Assembly (NCBI GenBank): GCA_963790575.1
Contig: CAWBPD010000008.1
Location: 1 to 64,000, forward strand
Origin: CAVTSA01 sp963790575
GTDB taxonomy: Bacteria; Chloroflexota; Dormibacteria; Dormibacterales; Dormibacteraceae
DNA length: 64,000 nt
Direction: 5' to 3'
The translations under genes and the position numbers were made by a program. This document shows positions 1 to 7,914 of the stretch, one piece after another. How positions within the stretch are numbered: position 1 is the stretch's first letter; every line of letters starts with the position of its first letter. The notes under the pieces are model-generated. The model ran no database searches, was not told the DNA's origin, and was given only the letters and a program-made list of their open reading frames with translations.

Positions 1-3
1 ACC

Positions 4-1047
4 TCATTCTGCGTTGGGCGCCGCTCGCTCCACCAGCACCCACTGCTGGACCTCGCTTTCCTCCAGGCCGCGCGGGTGACAGGTCCCGACCAGGTTGCCC
101 TGGAACGCGCGGCCCACCCCCTGCAGGATGAAGTTGGGAAAGCAGAGGCCGAAGCTGAAGTGCGTCGGCTTGTCGCGCGCGCCCTTCATGCGTGCCTGCA
201 GCCGCCGGAACCGCTCCTCCACGAATTCCGTCACCTCGGGTCCCATCGACTGCGCCCGCTTCAGATCCGACTCGTACTGGGCGGTGTCGGTGTAGAACCC
301 ACCGATGCCGTGGGCCGGCTCCAGGAACACCATGAAATAGCCGCGGTCACCCTGCTCCATGGGCGAGCGCCGGGCGAGTCCGAGCTTGACCGCCGAGCCA
401 TGGGTCGTGTGCGTGTGGTAGCGGTCGCCCGCGAAGTTGTCGCAGAAGATCTTCCAGTTCCCGGCCGTCCGGTAGCGCTGACACCCGGGCAGCGCCTCCA
501 GCCCGCCAAGGTCGTCGAAGGCCAGGAACGCGTCCAGCCACCAGCGCAGCTCGCCCAGGTGCTCGTCAAGCGACGGCGCGGTGGCATCCCAGCAGCCGAA
601 GAGTAGGCCGCCGTAGCTCTGCACCCGCGGCACCTCGTAGAGACCGTTCGCCGCCTGGTCGAGCTCGTCCAGGTACGCGCGTTCCAGGAAGGGCACCCCC
701 ACCAGCTCGCCTTTCGCGTTGAAGGTCCAGCCGTGATAGATGCACTGCACCCGCTTCAGCTCGCCCTGGTCGAAGAGGCAGAGCTTGTTCCCGCGGTGTG
801 GACACGTGTTGAGGAAGGCGCGCGCCCTTTGGTCCTCGCCCCGCCAGACGATGACCGGATCCTCACCGATGAAGGTGGTGATGAACGAGCCCGGGTGCGG
901 CAGCGATGACTCGTGGCCCAAAAAGCACCAGCTGCGGCCGAAGATGCGCTCCTGCTCCAGCCGGTGGAGCTCGGGATCGGCGAAGATGCGGCGGCTGACC
1001 AGCCCGCGCTCGACGTCGACCAGGGGCCGGTCCTGGGCGCCGATCAA
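4..1047 (-). CDS. Rieske aromatic ring-hydroxylating oxygenase, alpha subunit (short C-terminus)
   Basis: 347 aa. The Rieske [2Fe-2S] ligands are visible as CPHRG near residue 81 and CIYHGW near residue 100. The start of the catalytic domain is visible as GDRYHTHTTH near residue 207, the usual two-histidine part of the mononuclear iron site. I chose a TTG start because AGGAG lies about 8 nt upstream, just after the extradiol gene stops. Family members run to about 420-450 aa and supply an aspartate iron ligand in the last third. Here the protein ends at VERAAPNAE, so that ligand is missing. Either a frameshift carries the gene on beyond the window edge or the subunit is truncated. Known role of the family: dioxygenation or monooxygenation of aromatic or related substrates with separate reductase partners, none of which is present here. 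Substrate unknown. Confidence 0.8.
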   Translation of the reverse strand: MIGAQDRPLVDVERGLVSRRIFADPELHRLEQERIFGRSWCFLGHESSLPHPGSFITTFIGEDPVIVWRGEDQRARAFLNTCPHRGNKLCLFDQGELKRVQCIYHGWTFNAKGELVGVPFLERAYLDELDQAANGLYEVPRVQSYGGLLFGCWDATAPSLDEHLGELRWWLDAFLAFDDLGGLEALPGCQRYRTAGNWKIFCDNFAGDRYHTHTTHGSAVKLGLARRSPMEQGDRGYFMVFLEPAHGIGGFYTDTAQYESDLKRAQSMGPEVTEFVEERFRRLQARMKGARDKPTHFSFGLCFPNFILQGVGRAFQGNLVGTCHPRGLEESEVQQWVLVERAAPNAE

Positions 1048-1060
1048 CGCACCTTGCTCC

Positions 1061-2007
1061 TCATGCCAGCTTCCAGAACCCGACTCCCATCCCCGTGATC
1101 CCGCGCAGGATCGGCTCGTAGACGAGATGCGTCGGTTTATGTGGGCCGATGGCGCCGAGCAGGGCGATCCAGCTGCGCAGCTCGACGGACCCGTGCTGGA
1201 TGAGGTCGGCGGAGGTGAGCCCCTCAGGGCCTCGGCGTCACCGTCGCGCATCCGCTCCACCGTCCAGCGGTCGAAGTCGACGTCGATCCAGCCCCAGGGG
1301 AAGGTCTTGCCGTCGCCGAAGTGGCCGTCCGGGTAGCTGGCCGGGAAGTGCGACAGCCCACCGCTGGCGGTAACCGCGACGCGTTCGGTGCCCTCGTAGC
1401 CGCGGATCGCTTCACCGATCGCGCGGCCGAGCGCGTAACAGCGGGCGGGTGAGGGCGCCGGCATGTGGACCGCGTTGACGAACACCGGCACCACCTTGAA
1501 CCGGCCCTCGGGATCGACCACCTCCAGGAAGGGGCCGAAGGCGTGCGAGGGCAGGAACTGGTCGGGCAGCGTCCGCATCGACATCACGTCGATGTCGCGC
1601 TCGACCAGGCCCTGATAGAGCGCGGCCGCCAACTGTTGATTGCTCCGGCAGGGCCGTCCCGGGCCGCGGCGATCCAGGCCGCGCGCGGAGAAGTCGCCAC
1701 CCAGGTAGATCGCGAACTGCGGGAAGTTGCCGTCGGTGAACGCCTCGTCCTGGTCGTCCGCGATCACGACCAGCGTGTCGAGGTTCGCTTCGGCGAGGCC
1801 CTTGCGCAGCACCTCCAGGCCCTCGCGGATGCGCGCCGACCGCTCCACCAGGACCTGGTCACTCTCCAGGTCCGGCTGCTCGGGCGGCAGCTCCCCAAAG
1901 CGCTTCTGGTAGTTCTCGCGGTTGCGCTGCCGGCGCCGGTCCCACCCGCTCGGGTCCTCGATCGCGAACGCGTGGGAAGAAGCGCCGGCGGCGACCAGCT
2001 CAGCCAC
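1061..2007 (-). pseudogene. LigB-type extradiol ring-cleavage dioxygenase, one frameshift
   Basis: The reading begins at a GTG with VAELVAAGASSHAF, the usual N-terminus of class III extradiol dioxygenases (SSH supplies an iron ligand). It continues through NFPQFAIY and SGGLSHFPASY with the catalytic histidine. After DAEALRG near position 1222 the frame breaks at a GGGG run. In the next frame the family continues as LTSADLIQHGSVELRSW and ends GVGFWKLA at a TGA 13 nt before the Rieske gene. About 314 aa if the frame is restored by one base. In the unbroken frame the two enzymes appear falsely fused. Likely role: ring cleavage of a catechol- or protocatechuate-like substrate, operonic with the Rieske oxygenase. 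Either a real single-base deletion or a homopolymer sequencing error. Confidence 0.75.
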
Positions 2008-2073
2008 GTCCGGCCACCGGGACCTGGTGCACGAGCCGCACCTCGCTCGTCCGACTCTTGTCCCCAGAGGGGC

Positions 2074-2131
2074 GGTTGCCGGCACTGTAACGCCAGGCGG
2101 TGCCGGATGACGTGCGGTTGCCGGCAAACAT
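2074..2131. repeat. Hairpin repeat, family D copy 1
   Basis: Imperfect inverted repeat containing GGTTGCCGGCA on the left and GGTTGCCGGCAAAC on the right, between the divergent LigB and S9 genes. It resembles the hairpins at 20188, 34549 and 38583 (TTGCnnGCAA core preceded by TGACGT). Confidence 0.5.
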
Positions 2132-2149
2132 GGGCAAACATGCCCCGGG

Positions 2150-2155
2150 TACGCT
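2150..2155 (+). promoter_or_regulatory. Putative -10 box of a leaderless S9 peptidase transcript
   Basis: TACGCT lies 7 nt before the ATG at 2163 with no Shine-Dalgarno sequence between, so transcription would begin at or next to the start codon. Eight other genes in the window show the same spacing. Confidence 0.45.
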
Positions 2156-2162
2156 CCTGCCA

Positions 2163-3995
2163 ATGCTGCCACCACTGATTCCGAGGGAGGTGCTGTTCGG
2201 CAACCCGACCCACCTCAGTCCTGGTGTGTCGCCCGACGGGCGGCGCCTCGCCTATCTGGCTCCGGACGAGGGGGTGCTCAACCTCTGGGTGGGGAGCCTC
2301 CACGGCGGCGGGTTCAAAGCCGTGACCAGGGATCGCGACCGGGGCATCCGGTTCTTCATGTGGGCGCACGACAACCGCCACCTGCTCTACCTCCAGGATC
2401 GAGCGGGCGACGAGGATTGGCATCTGAACCGCGTCGACCTGACCTCGTCAGAGACCGTGGACCTGACACCGTTCGAGGGAGTCCAGGCGCGGGTGGCGGG
2501 CGCCAGCAAGCACGTGCCGGGGGCGGTCCTGGTTGGCCTCAACCGGCGTACTCAGGAGCTGCACGACCTCTACCGTGCCGACCTCTCCAGCGGTGAGCTG
2601 ACCCTCCTGGATGAGAATCCCGGTTTCGCCGCCTGGCGGGCCGACCTCCAACTCCGTCCCCGGGCGGCGCTCGAGACGACCGACGACGCATGCGCTCGGA
2701 TTCTGGTCCGGGACCAGGATCGAGGTCCGTTTCGCACCGTCCACGAGGTCGGCCCTGAGGATGCCCTGCAGCTGGCGCCGCTGAGCTTCGACGCCGGCGG
2801 CCGCCATCTCTACCTGCTCTCGTCCAAGGACGCGAACACCGTCCGCCTGCTGCGACTGGACGCGAGCTCGGGCAAGGAGGAAGTCGTCTTCGAGGACCCC
2901 GAGTATGACGTCGTGGGCGTGGTCCGTGATCCCGACTCCGGCGAGCCCCAGATCGTGTCAGTGCTCCGTGAGCGCATCCATCACGAGGTTCTGGACCCCA
3001 CCATCGCCGGCGATATGCGCCATCTGGAGGAACTCGGCGACGGAGAAGTCGATCTCATCGGCCGCGACCACGCCGATCGGGTGTGGCTGGTCCAGCTCCG
3101 CGACGACGACGGGCCGATCCGGTACTTCGTCCACGATCGGAGCAGCCACCAAAGTCGCTTCCTCTTCAGCCACCGGCCGGAGCTGGAGGACTGCCGGCTG
3201 GCCCCCATGGAGCCGTTCTCGTTCCGAAGCCGTGACGGCCTCACCATCCACGGCTATCTGACCTTCCCTCCCGGCACCGATCGGAAGGACCTGCCCACCG
3301 TCCTGTTCGTCCACGGCGGCCCCTGGGCGCGCGATGTGTGGGGATTCAATCCCGTGGTGCAGTGGCTCGCCAACCGGGGCTACCTCTGCGTCCAGGTCAA
3401 CTACCGGGGCTCGACCGGGTACGGCAAGGCGTTCCTCAACGCCGGCGACCGGGAGTGGGGCGCCCGGATGCACGATGACCTGCTGGACGGCGTCGAGTGG
3501 GTGGTCGGCCGCGGCTACGCCGACCGCTCGCGAGTCGCGATCTACGGCGGCTCCTACGGTGGGTACGCGGCGCTCGCGGGCGCGGCCTTCACACCGGACG
3601 TCTTCCGCTGCGCGGTGGACATCGTGGGTCCCTCCAACCTGAGGACGCTGATCGCGACCACCCCGCCCTACTGGAGGACGATGCGCGCTCAACTGCACCG
3701 GCGAGTCGGCGATCCCGAGCAGGACGCCGACTTCCTCTGGTCGCGCTCGCCTCTCTCCAGAGCGGACCAGATCCAGATCCCCCTACTGATCGCGCAGGGC
3801 GCCAACGATCCGCGTGTCAAGCAGGCGGAGTCCGAACAGATTGTGGCCGCGTTGCGGGCCAAGGACATCCCGTACGAGTACCTGCTCTTCCCGGACGAGG
3901 GTCACGGGTTCGCCAAGCCGGAGAACCGGCTGCGCTTCCAGGCCGCGGCGGAACGCTTTCTGGCGCAGCACCTCGGCGGCCGCTTCGAGCCCTGA
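2163..3995 (+). CDS. S9 family prolyl oligopeptidase / acylaminoacyl-peptidase
   Basis: 610 aa from the ATG that opens MLPPLIPREVLFG. An upstream in-frame ATG at 2100 would add 21 residues that do not look like this family and would run through the hairpin repeat. The N-terminal half is a WD40/beta-propeller-like domain (LSPGVSPDGRRLAYL, TolB/DPP-like). The C-terminal alpha/beta hydrolase carries GGSYGGYA with nucleophile Ser464, the acid in GANDPR (Asp549) and DEGHGF with His581, a complete triad. No signal peptide is visible, so it is likely cytoplasmic. The family cleaves short peptides or removes N-terminal acyl-amino acids. Length is normal. It stands alone between divergent LigB and the convergent intron. 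Confidence 0.9.
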   Translation: MLPPLIPREVLFGNPTHLSPGVSPDGRRLAYLAPDEGVLNLWVGSLHGGGFKAVTRDRDRGIRFFMWAHDNRHLLYLQDRAGDEDWHLNRVDLTSSETVDLTPFEGVQARVAGASKHVPGAVLVGLNRRTQELHDLYRADLSSGELTLLDENPGFAAWRADLQLRPRAALETTDDACARILVRDQDRGPFRTVHEVGPEDALQLAPLSFDAGGRHLYLLSSKDANTVRLLRLDASSGKEEVVFEDPEYDVVGVVRDPDSGEPQIVSVLRERIHHEVLDPTIAGDMRHLEELGDGEVDLIGRDHADRVWLVQLRDDDGPIRYFVHDRSSHQSRFLFSHRPELEDCRLAPMEPFSFRSRDGLTIHGYLTFPPGTDRKDLPTVLFVHGGPWARDVWGFNPVVQWLANRGYLCVQVNYRGSTGYGKAFLNAGDREWGARMHDDLLDGVEWVVGRGYADRSRVAIYGGSYGGYAALAGAAFTPDVFRCAVDIVGPSNLRTLIATTPPYWRTMRAQLHRRVGDPEQDADFLWSRSPLSRADQIQIPLLIAQGANDPRVKQAESEQIVAALRAKDIPYEYLLFPDEGHGFAKPENRLRFQAAAERFLAQHLGGRFEP

Positions 3996-4000
3996 GAAGG

Positions 4001-4020
4001 CCCGCTGGTGCACCTCCGGG
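4001..4020. repeat. Family A repeat, single unit
   Basis: CCCGCTGGTGCACCTCCGGG just after the S9 stop matches a unit of the tandem array at 45201-45705, which lies 41 kb away. Confidence 0.6.
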
Positions 4021-4053
4021 TCCAACGCGATGCGGTCACATACGCCTTGCGAG

Positions 4054-4076
4054 CCCCGAGTGCCGGCACTCAGGGG
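4054..4076. repeat. Family B palindrome, 3' flank of the group II intron
   Basis: CCCC, then GAGTGCCGGCACTC, then AGGGG: a near-perfect palindrome. The same core occurs twice at 30749-30812 and, degenerate, at 6022-6036 on the other side of the intron. Confidence 0.65.
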
Positions 4077-4137
4077 TCTGCACACGCCCCGGGAGTCCGC
4101 CGAGTAGCCGGGGGGAGTTTCACCCCCCGGCCCTCAC

Positions 4138-4172
4138 AGAACCGGACGTGAGCCTCTCGACTCATCCGGCTC
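4138..4172 (-). ncRNA. Group II intron domain V
   Basis: 35 nt that folds as a hairpin on the minus strand: GAGCCGGATGAG at the 5' side and CTCACGTCCGGTTCT at the 3' side, with a short GAGAG-type apical region. Position (14 nt after the reverse transcriptase stop) and sequence fit the catalytic domain V. Confidence 0.75.
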
Positions 4173-4185
4173 GTGCCACCCAACC

Positions 4186-5604
4186 TCACGGCTGCGATCC
4201 CAAACGCCAATGGAGGAACAGCCCGGGCGAACCCCGGGCCACCCGGCGCAGGAAGCGGTAGGCCGCTGCCCACCCTTCACGCAGCCGCTTGTACTTGCGT
4301 CTCGCCCAACCCGCGAGGTGCTGGTTGAGGGTCCAGAGCAGGGTATGCATAGCCGACCTGGTGTACGCGCCGTAATAGTTGAGCCAGCCTCGTACCCGGG
4401 GGTTCACCCACCGGGCCAGATGGGACAGGCTCGTGCTGGTCCACCGCGAGAGCCGCCAACTACGGACTTCGCCTCGGAGTCGCTTCATCACCTTCGGGCT
4501 GACGGCGGGGTTGAACCCGTCGAAGAACGTGCCCTTCCTGGTCCGGACTCGACGCACTCGGAACTCGTAGGACAGGAACTCGAACTTCGTGCACGGGTGC
4601 TCCTCGGTCCGATTTCCATCCTTGCAGTACACGATCCGCGTCTTCTCCCGGTTCAGCTCCAGGCCGCACTCCTCCAGCCGTCGGTCAATCCGCTCCTTGA
4701 CGTATTCCGCTTGCGTTTGGCTGACGCAGTGCACCACGACGTCATCCGCGTACCTCTCGAACCCGATGGCCGGGAACGTCCGCGCCATCCAGGCATCGAA
4801 GCAGTAGTGCATGAACAGGTTGGCCAGCAGCGGCGAGATGGCTGACCCCTGCGGGCTTCCCCGATCTCGCGCTGCCAGGCTGCCGTCCCCACGTTGCAAC
4901 GGCGCTTTCAGCCACCGTTCCACGTAGAGGAGAAGCCATTTCAGGTGGGTGTGCTTGTCCACCGCCTTCAAGATCAGGTGGTGGGGGATGGTGTCGAAGA
5001 AGGCTTTGATGTCCAGGTCGATGACCCAGTCCGTCTTCCAGCACCGCTCCCGGCAGCGCCCCACGGCCTGCTTCGCAGATCGCCCTGGCCGGTACCCGTA
5101 GGAGTCGGGGTGGAAGATTGGCTCCACCTCCGGCTCCAGGTACATGCAGGCCACGGTTTGGGCTATCCGATCGGCCACCGTGGGCACTCCCAGCACCCGC
5201 ATGCCACCGTTCGCTTTCGGTATCTCTACCGCACGCACCGGCGGCGGAAAGTAGCTCCCCGAGGACATCCGGTTCCAGAGCTTGTAGAGGTTCCCCTTGA
5301 GGTCCCTTTCGAACTCGGCCAGCGATTCCCCGTCGACGCCTGGGGCCCCTTTGTTGGCACGTACGTGCCGGTATGCATCCATCACGATCCTTTTCGAGAT
5401 CGCAAACGGTTTCGGCTTGACCGTCGGCTCCTCCTGCTCCGGCAGTTGCCCGTCCACCAAGCCCGGGTGACCCGCCCCCTTTGCTCCACCCGAGTTACCA
5501 GGCTTCTCAGCTCCTATGGGACGGTCCGACACTGCGCGCCGCCTCGGTACTCTCCCCCTCACGGATTGGCCGCTTGTGGGTTCTCCCTCTCGCGGGTTAG
5601 CCAT
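4186..5604 (-). CDS. ltrA: Group II intron reverse transcriptase/maturase
   Basis: 472 aa. The N-terminal extension (EKPGNSGGAKG) is common in one bacterial intron lineage. The reverse transcriptase blocks follow in order: KANGGMRVLGVPTVADRIAQ, DSYGYRPGRSA, DLDIKAFFDTIPH, GSPQGSAISPLLAN and the catalytic RYADDVV near residue 283. The maturase (GIIM) domain shows RVRGWLNYYGAYT. There is no HNH endonuclease after it; the protein ends HWRLGSQP. The protein helps splice and reverse-splice the surrounding intron RNA. All catalytic residues are intact, so the element could be active. Lack of an endonuclease usually goes with insertion at single-stranded or stem-loop DNA near replication forks. Confidence 0.92.
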   Translation of the reverse strand: MANPREGEPTSGQSVRGRVPRRRAVSDRPIGAEKPGNSGGAKGAGHPGLVDGQLPEQEEPTVKPKPFAISKRIVMDAYRHVRANKGAPGVDGESLAEFERDLKGNLYKLWNRMSSGSYFPPPVRAVEIPKANGGMRVLGVPTVADRIAQTVACMYLEPEVEPIFHPDSYGYRPGRSAKQAVGRCRERCWKTDWVIDLDIKAFFDTIPHHLILKAVDKHTHLKWLLLYVERWLKAPLQRGDGSLAARDRGSPQGSAISPLLANLFMHYCFDAWMARTFPAIGFERYADDVVVHCVSQTQAEYVKERIDRRLEECGLELNREKTRIVYCKDGNRTEEHPCTKFEFLSYEFRVRRVRTRKGTFFDGFNPAVSPKVMKRLRGEVRSWRLSRWTSTSLSHLARWVNPRVRGWLNYYGAYTRSAMHTLLWTLNQHLAGWARRKYKRLREGWAAAYRFLRRVARGSPGLFLHWRLGSQP

Positions 5605-6021
5605 CGACTTCGACCGCGACGACCACTCCCGCCCTATCGGTGCGCAGCTTCACGCGTTCCACGTTGGCGCCTGAACCGGGCTCGCGCCGCCTGTACGCCG
5701 GATGCCGCCTGGGCAGCACGACAGGTCTCCCCCAGGCTCGTCCCGAGGCCACTCGCATCCTCGGTTTCGACATCGGTAATGCCTCTCGACGCGTCATCGG
5801 ACGGTTCACTTTCGTTCGCCTTCCCGGTTCACACCTGACACCCTCTTCCGGGCGCCTTTTCCGCAACGCTCACCACCCCGGCCGTTGTGCCGGCGCAGCT
5901 TGCGGTGGTTTGGAGCCTCCCCCTGCATGGGCGGCTCCGGGGGGCCTACCCCCATCGCCAACGCAGCACCCTCTCGGGTCGTCCTCCTACATCAGATCAA
6001 CCTCCGAGGTTCGCGTCGCAA

Positions 6022-6094
6022 CGAGTGCCGGCAATCGGGGATGACGCGAGCGTCACCCCATGCGGTCACATTGCTGGCGATGCAACGTCACGCG
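6022..6094. repeat. Repeat cluster at the 5' side of the intron (families B and D)
   Basis: A degenerate family B core (GAGTGCCGGCAATC), a stem with arms GGGATGACGC and GCGTCACCCC, and a half copy of family D (CACATTGCTGGCGATGCAAC, the reverse complement of part of the 38617-38640 arm). ATGCGGTCACAT at 6060 recurs at 4030 in the same orientation, so the intron and its repeats sit between 12-bp direct repeats. Confidence 0.5.
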
Positions 6095-7161
6095 AGGCGG
6101 GATGGGGTCGGCCTGCCGGCACTCGGGGAAAGGGAATCGCCCGCCGGCAGACCGCTGAGCCGTGCCACCAATTCCCCCCGGGTGCGCACGCCGGCTTTGG
6201 CCGCGATCGCCTTGACGTGGTCGTTGACGGTGTACGGAGAGAGGTGCAGCGCGCCGGCGATCTGGTCGGTGGAGCGCCCAGCCATGACCAGGTGCGCCAC
6301 CGTCCGCTGGCGGGGCGTCATGCCGAAGGCGTGCAACAGCAGGGGGACGATCTCGGCCGGCGTCGCGGGCTGGAGCGTGATCGCCATCGACGCTCTCCCC
6401 ACCGCCGGGACCAACCTGCTGCCTGACACCCGCAGCCATATCCCGCTCGTGGTCCGGGTGCGCAGCGACGCGGTCATGATGCTCTGGAGCCGGGCCACCA
6501 CGGCTGTCAGGGTCGAGTAGCCGGCCGGAAGCTGCGCCAGCCAACGGCGCGCCGCGGCCGTCTCACTGATCAGCTCACCATCGGAGCCCAAAAGTAGCGT
6601 CCCCGGCTCGGCCCCGTGGAGATCGGCGACCACCGCGGTACCCAGCGTCCATGCCTCCCGAGCACCGCTCGCAAGGCGGGGCAGGATCCCGGCCACCGCG
6701 GCTCGGTCCTCCTCGGTGAACGGAGACGCACCCTGACTGCGGAACAGCCCCAGCTCTCCCCACTCCAACCCATCGACGATCAGCTTGCCGCGCAGCTCGT
6801 CCGCGACCCCGCCGGGGCGCAGCAGTTCGTGCAGCCGGCGCACCCCTCCCCGATCGCGACGCGACGCCGCCAGGGACACCGGCTGCGCGTGGACCCAGAG
6901 GTCTTCGGGAAGGTCTCCGGCCGGGAACTGGAAGCGCCAGAAGTCCGGGAGCCGATCACCCAGGGGCGCGTTGTCGATCTCGGCCGTCATCGGCAATCCG
7001 CTGACGGGATCGGCTATCTCCAGGCACCAGCCGTCGAAGCCCACGGCCGGCTTCAGCGCCGCCAGCACGGTCGCCGCGTATTCGGCCAGCTCCAACCGAG
7101 CTGGCGCCACCCGGTCGATGAGGGTCAGGCACCGGTCGACCGCGAACGAGCTGCCCGCCAT
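6088..7161 (-). CDS. LuxR-family transcriptional regulator with N-terminal GAF-like region
   Basis: 357 aa. The C-terminal LuxR helix-turn-helix is clear at about residues 285-345 (MTPRQRTVAHLVMAGRSTDQ, HLSPYTVNDHVKAI, AGVRTRGELVARL). The first 200 residues look like a GAF-type sensor (VGFDGWCLEIADP, EEDRAAVAGILPRLA), ligand unknown. I chose the ATG at 7161 over one 33 codons upstream because TAGACT lies 7 nt before it, the leaderless arrangement seen elsewhere here, and because the longer form would be translated across the inverted repeat at 7198-7215. That repeat is also found before the P450 gene, suggesting the regulator controls itself and the P450. Its last codons run into the repeat cluster beside the intron. 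Confidence 0.85.
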   Translation of the reverse strand: MAGSSFAVDRCLTLIDRVAPARLELAEYAATVLAALKPAVGFDGWCLEIADPVSGLPMTAEIDNAPLGDRLPDFWRFQFPAGDLPEDLWVHAQPVSLAASRRDRGGVRRLHELLRPGGVADELRGKLIVDGLEWGELGLFRSQGASPFTEEDRAAVAGILPRLASGAREAWTLGTAVVADLHGAEPGTLLLGSDGELISETAAARRWLAQLPAGYSTLTAVVARLQSIMTASLRTRTTSGIWLRVSGSRLVPAVGRASMAITLQPATPAEIVPLLLHAFGMTPRQRTVAHLVMAGRSTDQIAGALHLSPYTVNDHVKAIAAKAGVRTRGELVARLSGLPAGDSLSPSAGRPTPSRLA

Positions 7162-7168
7162 GAGGGTC

Positions 7169-7174
7169 AGTCTA
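7169..7174 (-). promoter_or_regulatory. Putative -10 box of the leaderless luxR-type gene
   Basis: TAGACT on the minus strand, 7 nt before the ATG at 7161. The ATCCC-N8-GGGAT site lies just upstream of where the -35 region would fall. Confidence 0.45.
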
Positions 7175-7197
7175 GAAAGGGAGGGGCCCAGCCGGAT

Positions 7198-7215
7198 ATC
7201 CCCACTTTTAGGGAT
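7198..7215. promoter_or_regulatory. Putative operator, copy 1 (ATCCC-N8-GGGAT)
   Basis: ATCCCCACTTTTAGGGAT, followed by GTCCAG. An almost identical 18-mer with the same arms, spacer length and GTCCAG tail lies at 7862-7879. This copy is 37 nt upstream of the regulator's start codon. Confidence 0.6.
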
Positions 7216-7228
7216 GTCCAGGCGGCGT

Positions 7229-7480
7229 ATGCACCCCGAAGATAACTCCGTGGACACCACTGGTGGGCTCAGCGCCGTGGAGTGCGCCCGTGGCGTGGTG
7301 GCGTTCCAGCGCTACCTCGAGAGTCTGGTCGCGGGCTGGACGCCAGGTCGGAGAGAGGGGCTGGTCGACTGCCTGGTCCAGGCCCGAGACGACGAAGATG
7401 GTGGTTCGCAGCTCTCGGTCCAGGAGGTGGCGGACCAACTGCTGTCACTCATCGTGGGGGGCCACCTCTGGCCACCGTGA
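7229..7480 (+). pseudogene. Cytochrome P450 remnant (internal fragment)
   Basis: About 83 codons. The stretch VECARGVVAFQRYLESLVAG, PGRREGLVDCLVQARD and LLSLIVGGH aligns with residues around the I-helix of the intact P450 at 7915 (ECAHGVLALQRYVDNLVAS, PGRREGLVASLIEARD, VMAFIIGGHE). The N-terminus, the ExxR motif and the heme-binding cysteine are gone. It sits behind a copy of the same promoter-region motif as the intact gene, so it looks like the decayed first copy of a tandem duplication. Confidence 0.7.
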
Positions 7481-7777
7481 GGTGGTCCGGCGACAGGTGG
7501 AGACGCTGCTCCAGTCGGCTGGTACACGTGCCGACGCGATCCAGATCTCAATGAACCTCTTTGTTGGGGGCGACGACGCCCCGCCCTGGATTCAGCGGTT
7601 CCTGGGCACCGACCCGGCGGCGATGCGAACTCGATCCGGATGCTGCGGGGCTCGACGCAGGACATGGTCGACGAGCTGGAGCGTCGCCGGGAGTGGTTCG
7701 GCGCCCGCTACATCACCGTGCAAGCGGCCTTCATGGACACGCTGGCCCCGGTGGTGGAGCGGTTGGCCGGCAAGTAA
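7475..7777 (+). pseudogene. LLM-class (luciferase-like) monooxygenase C-terminal remnant, frameshifted
   Basis: The reading EVVRRQVETLLQSAG and IQISMNLFVGGDD breaks near 7627 and continues in another frame as MLRGSTQDMVDELERRREWF and TLAPVVERLAGK before a TAA. This is the typical C-terminus of F420/FMN-dependent luciferase-like oxidoreductases, about 100 residues of a roughly 300-residue family. It is joined directly to the P450 remnant, so two deletions and a frameshift have occurred, and it cannot be functional. Confidence 0.65.
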
Positions 7778-7861
7778 GGCCACCGGAACCAAATGGAGTG
7801 TCCCGGCCCCGCCGCGTCGAGAAGCTGGTGTGCCCCCCGGAAGCCATTGTCGCAGCCGAAA

Positions 7862-7879
7862 ATCCCGACTTCTGGGGAT
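7862..7879. promoter_or_regulatory. Putative operator, copy 2 (ATCCC-N8-GGGAT)
   Basis: ATCCCGACTTCTGGGGAT followed by GTCCAG, 36 nt before the P450 start codon, the same distance as copy 1 from the LuxR start. Confidence 0.6.
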
Positions 7880-7914
7880 GTCCAGAGGACCCGTTGCTCA
7901 CGGACGATGGCGAC

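Larger units (their letters stand above)
4105..6022 (-). mobile_element. Group II intron (ends approximate)
   Basis: Read on the minus strand, the element has about 420 nt of structured 5' sequence with domain I-like blocks (GAACGAAAGTGAACCG, paired GGAGCC/GGCTCC segments), then the reverse transcriptase. These are followed by a domain V-like hairpin at 4138-4172 starting GAGCC and ending GGTTCT, and a domain VI-like hairpin at about 4107-4131. The likely 3' end is near CTAC at 4105-4108. The 5' end is uncertain; GTTGCGAC at about 6022 resembles, but does not match, the usual GUGYG. A stem-loop lies about 13 nt upstream of the proposed 5' end, as is common for insertion sites of group IIC-like introns. 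Confidence 0.7.

Noticed and set aside
4..2175. A single 723-aa fusion of extradiol dioxygenase and Rieske oxygenase
   Set aside because: The dioxygenase C-terminus is found intact in another frame with its own stop, and a ribosome-binding site plus TTG start for the Rieske gene follow. The fusion is an artefact of one frameshift.
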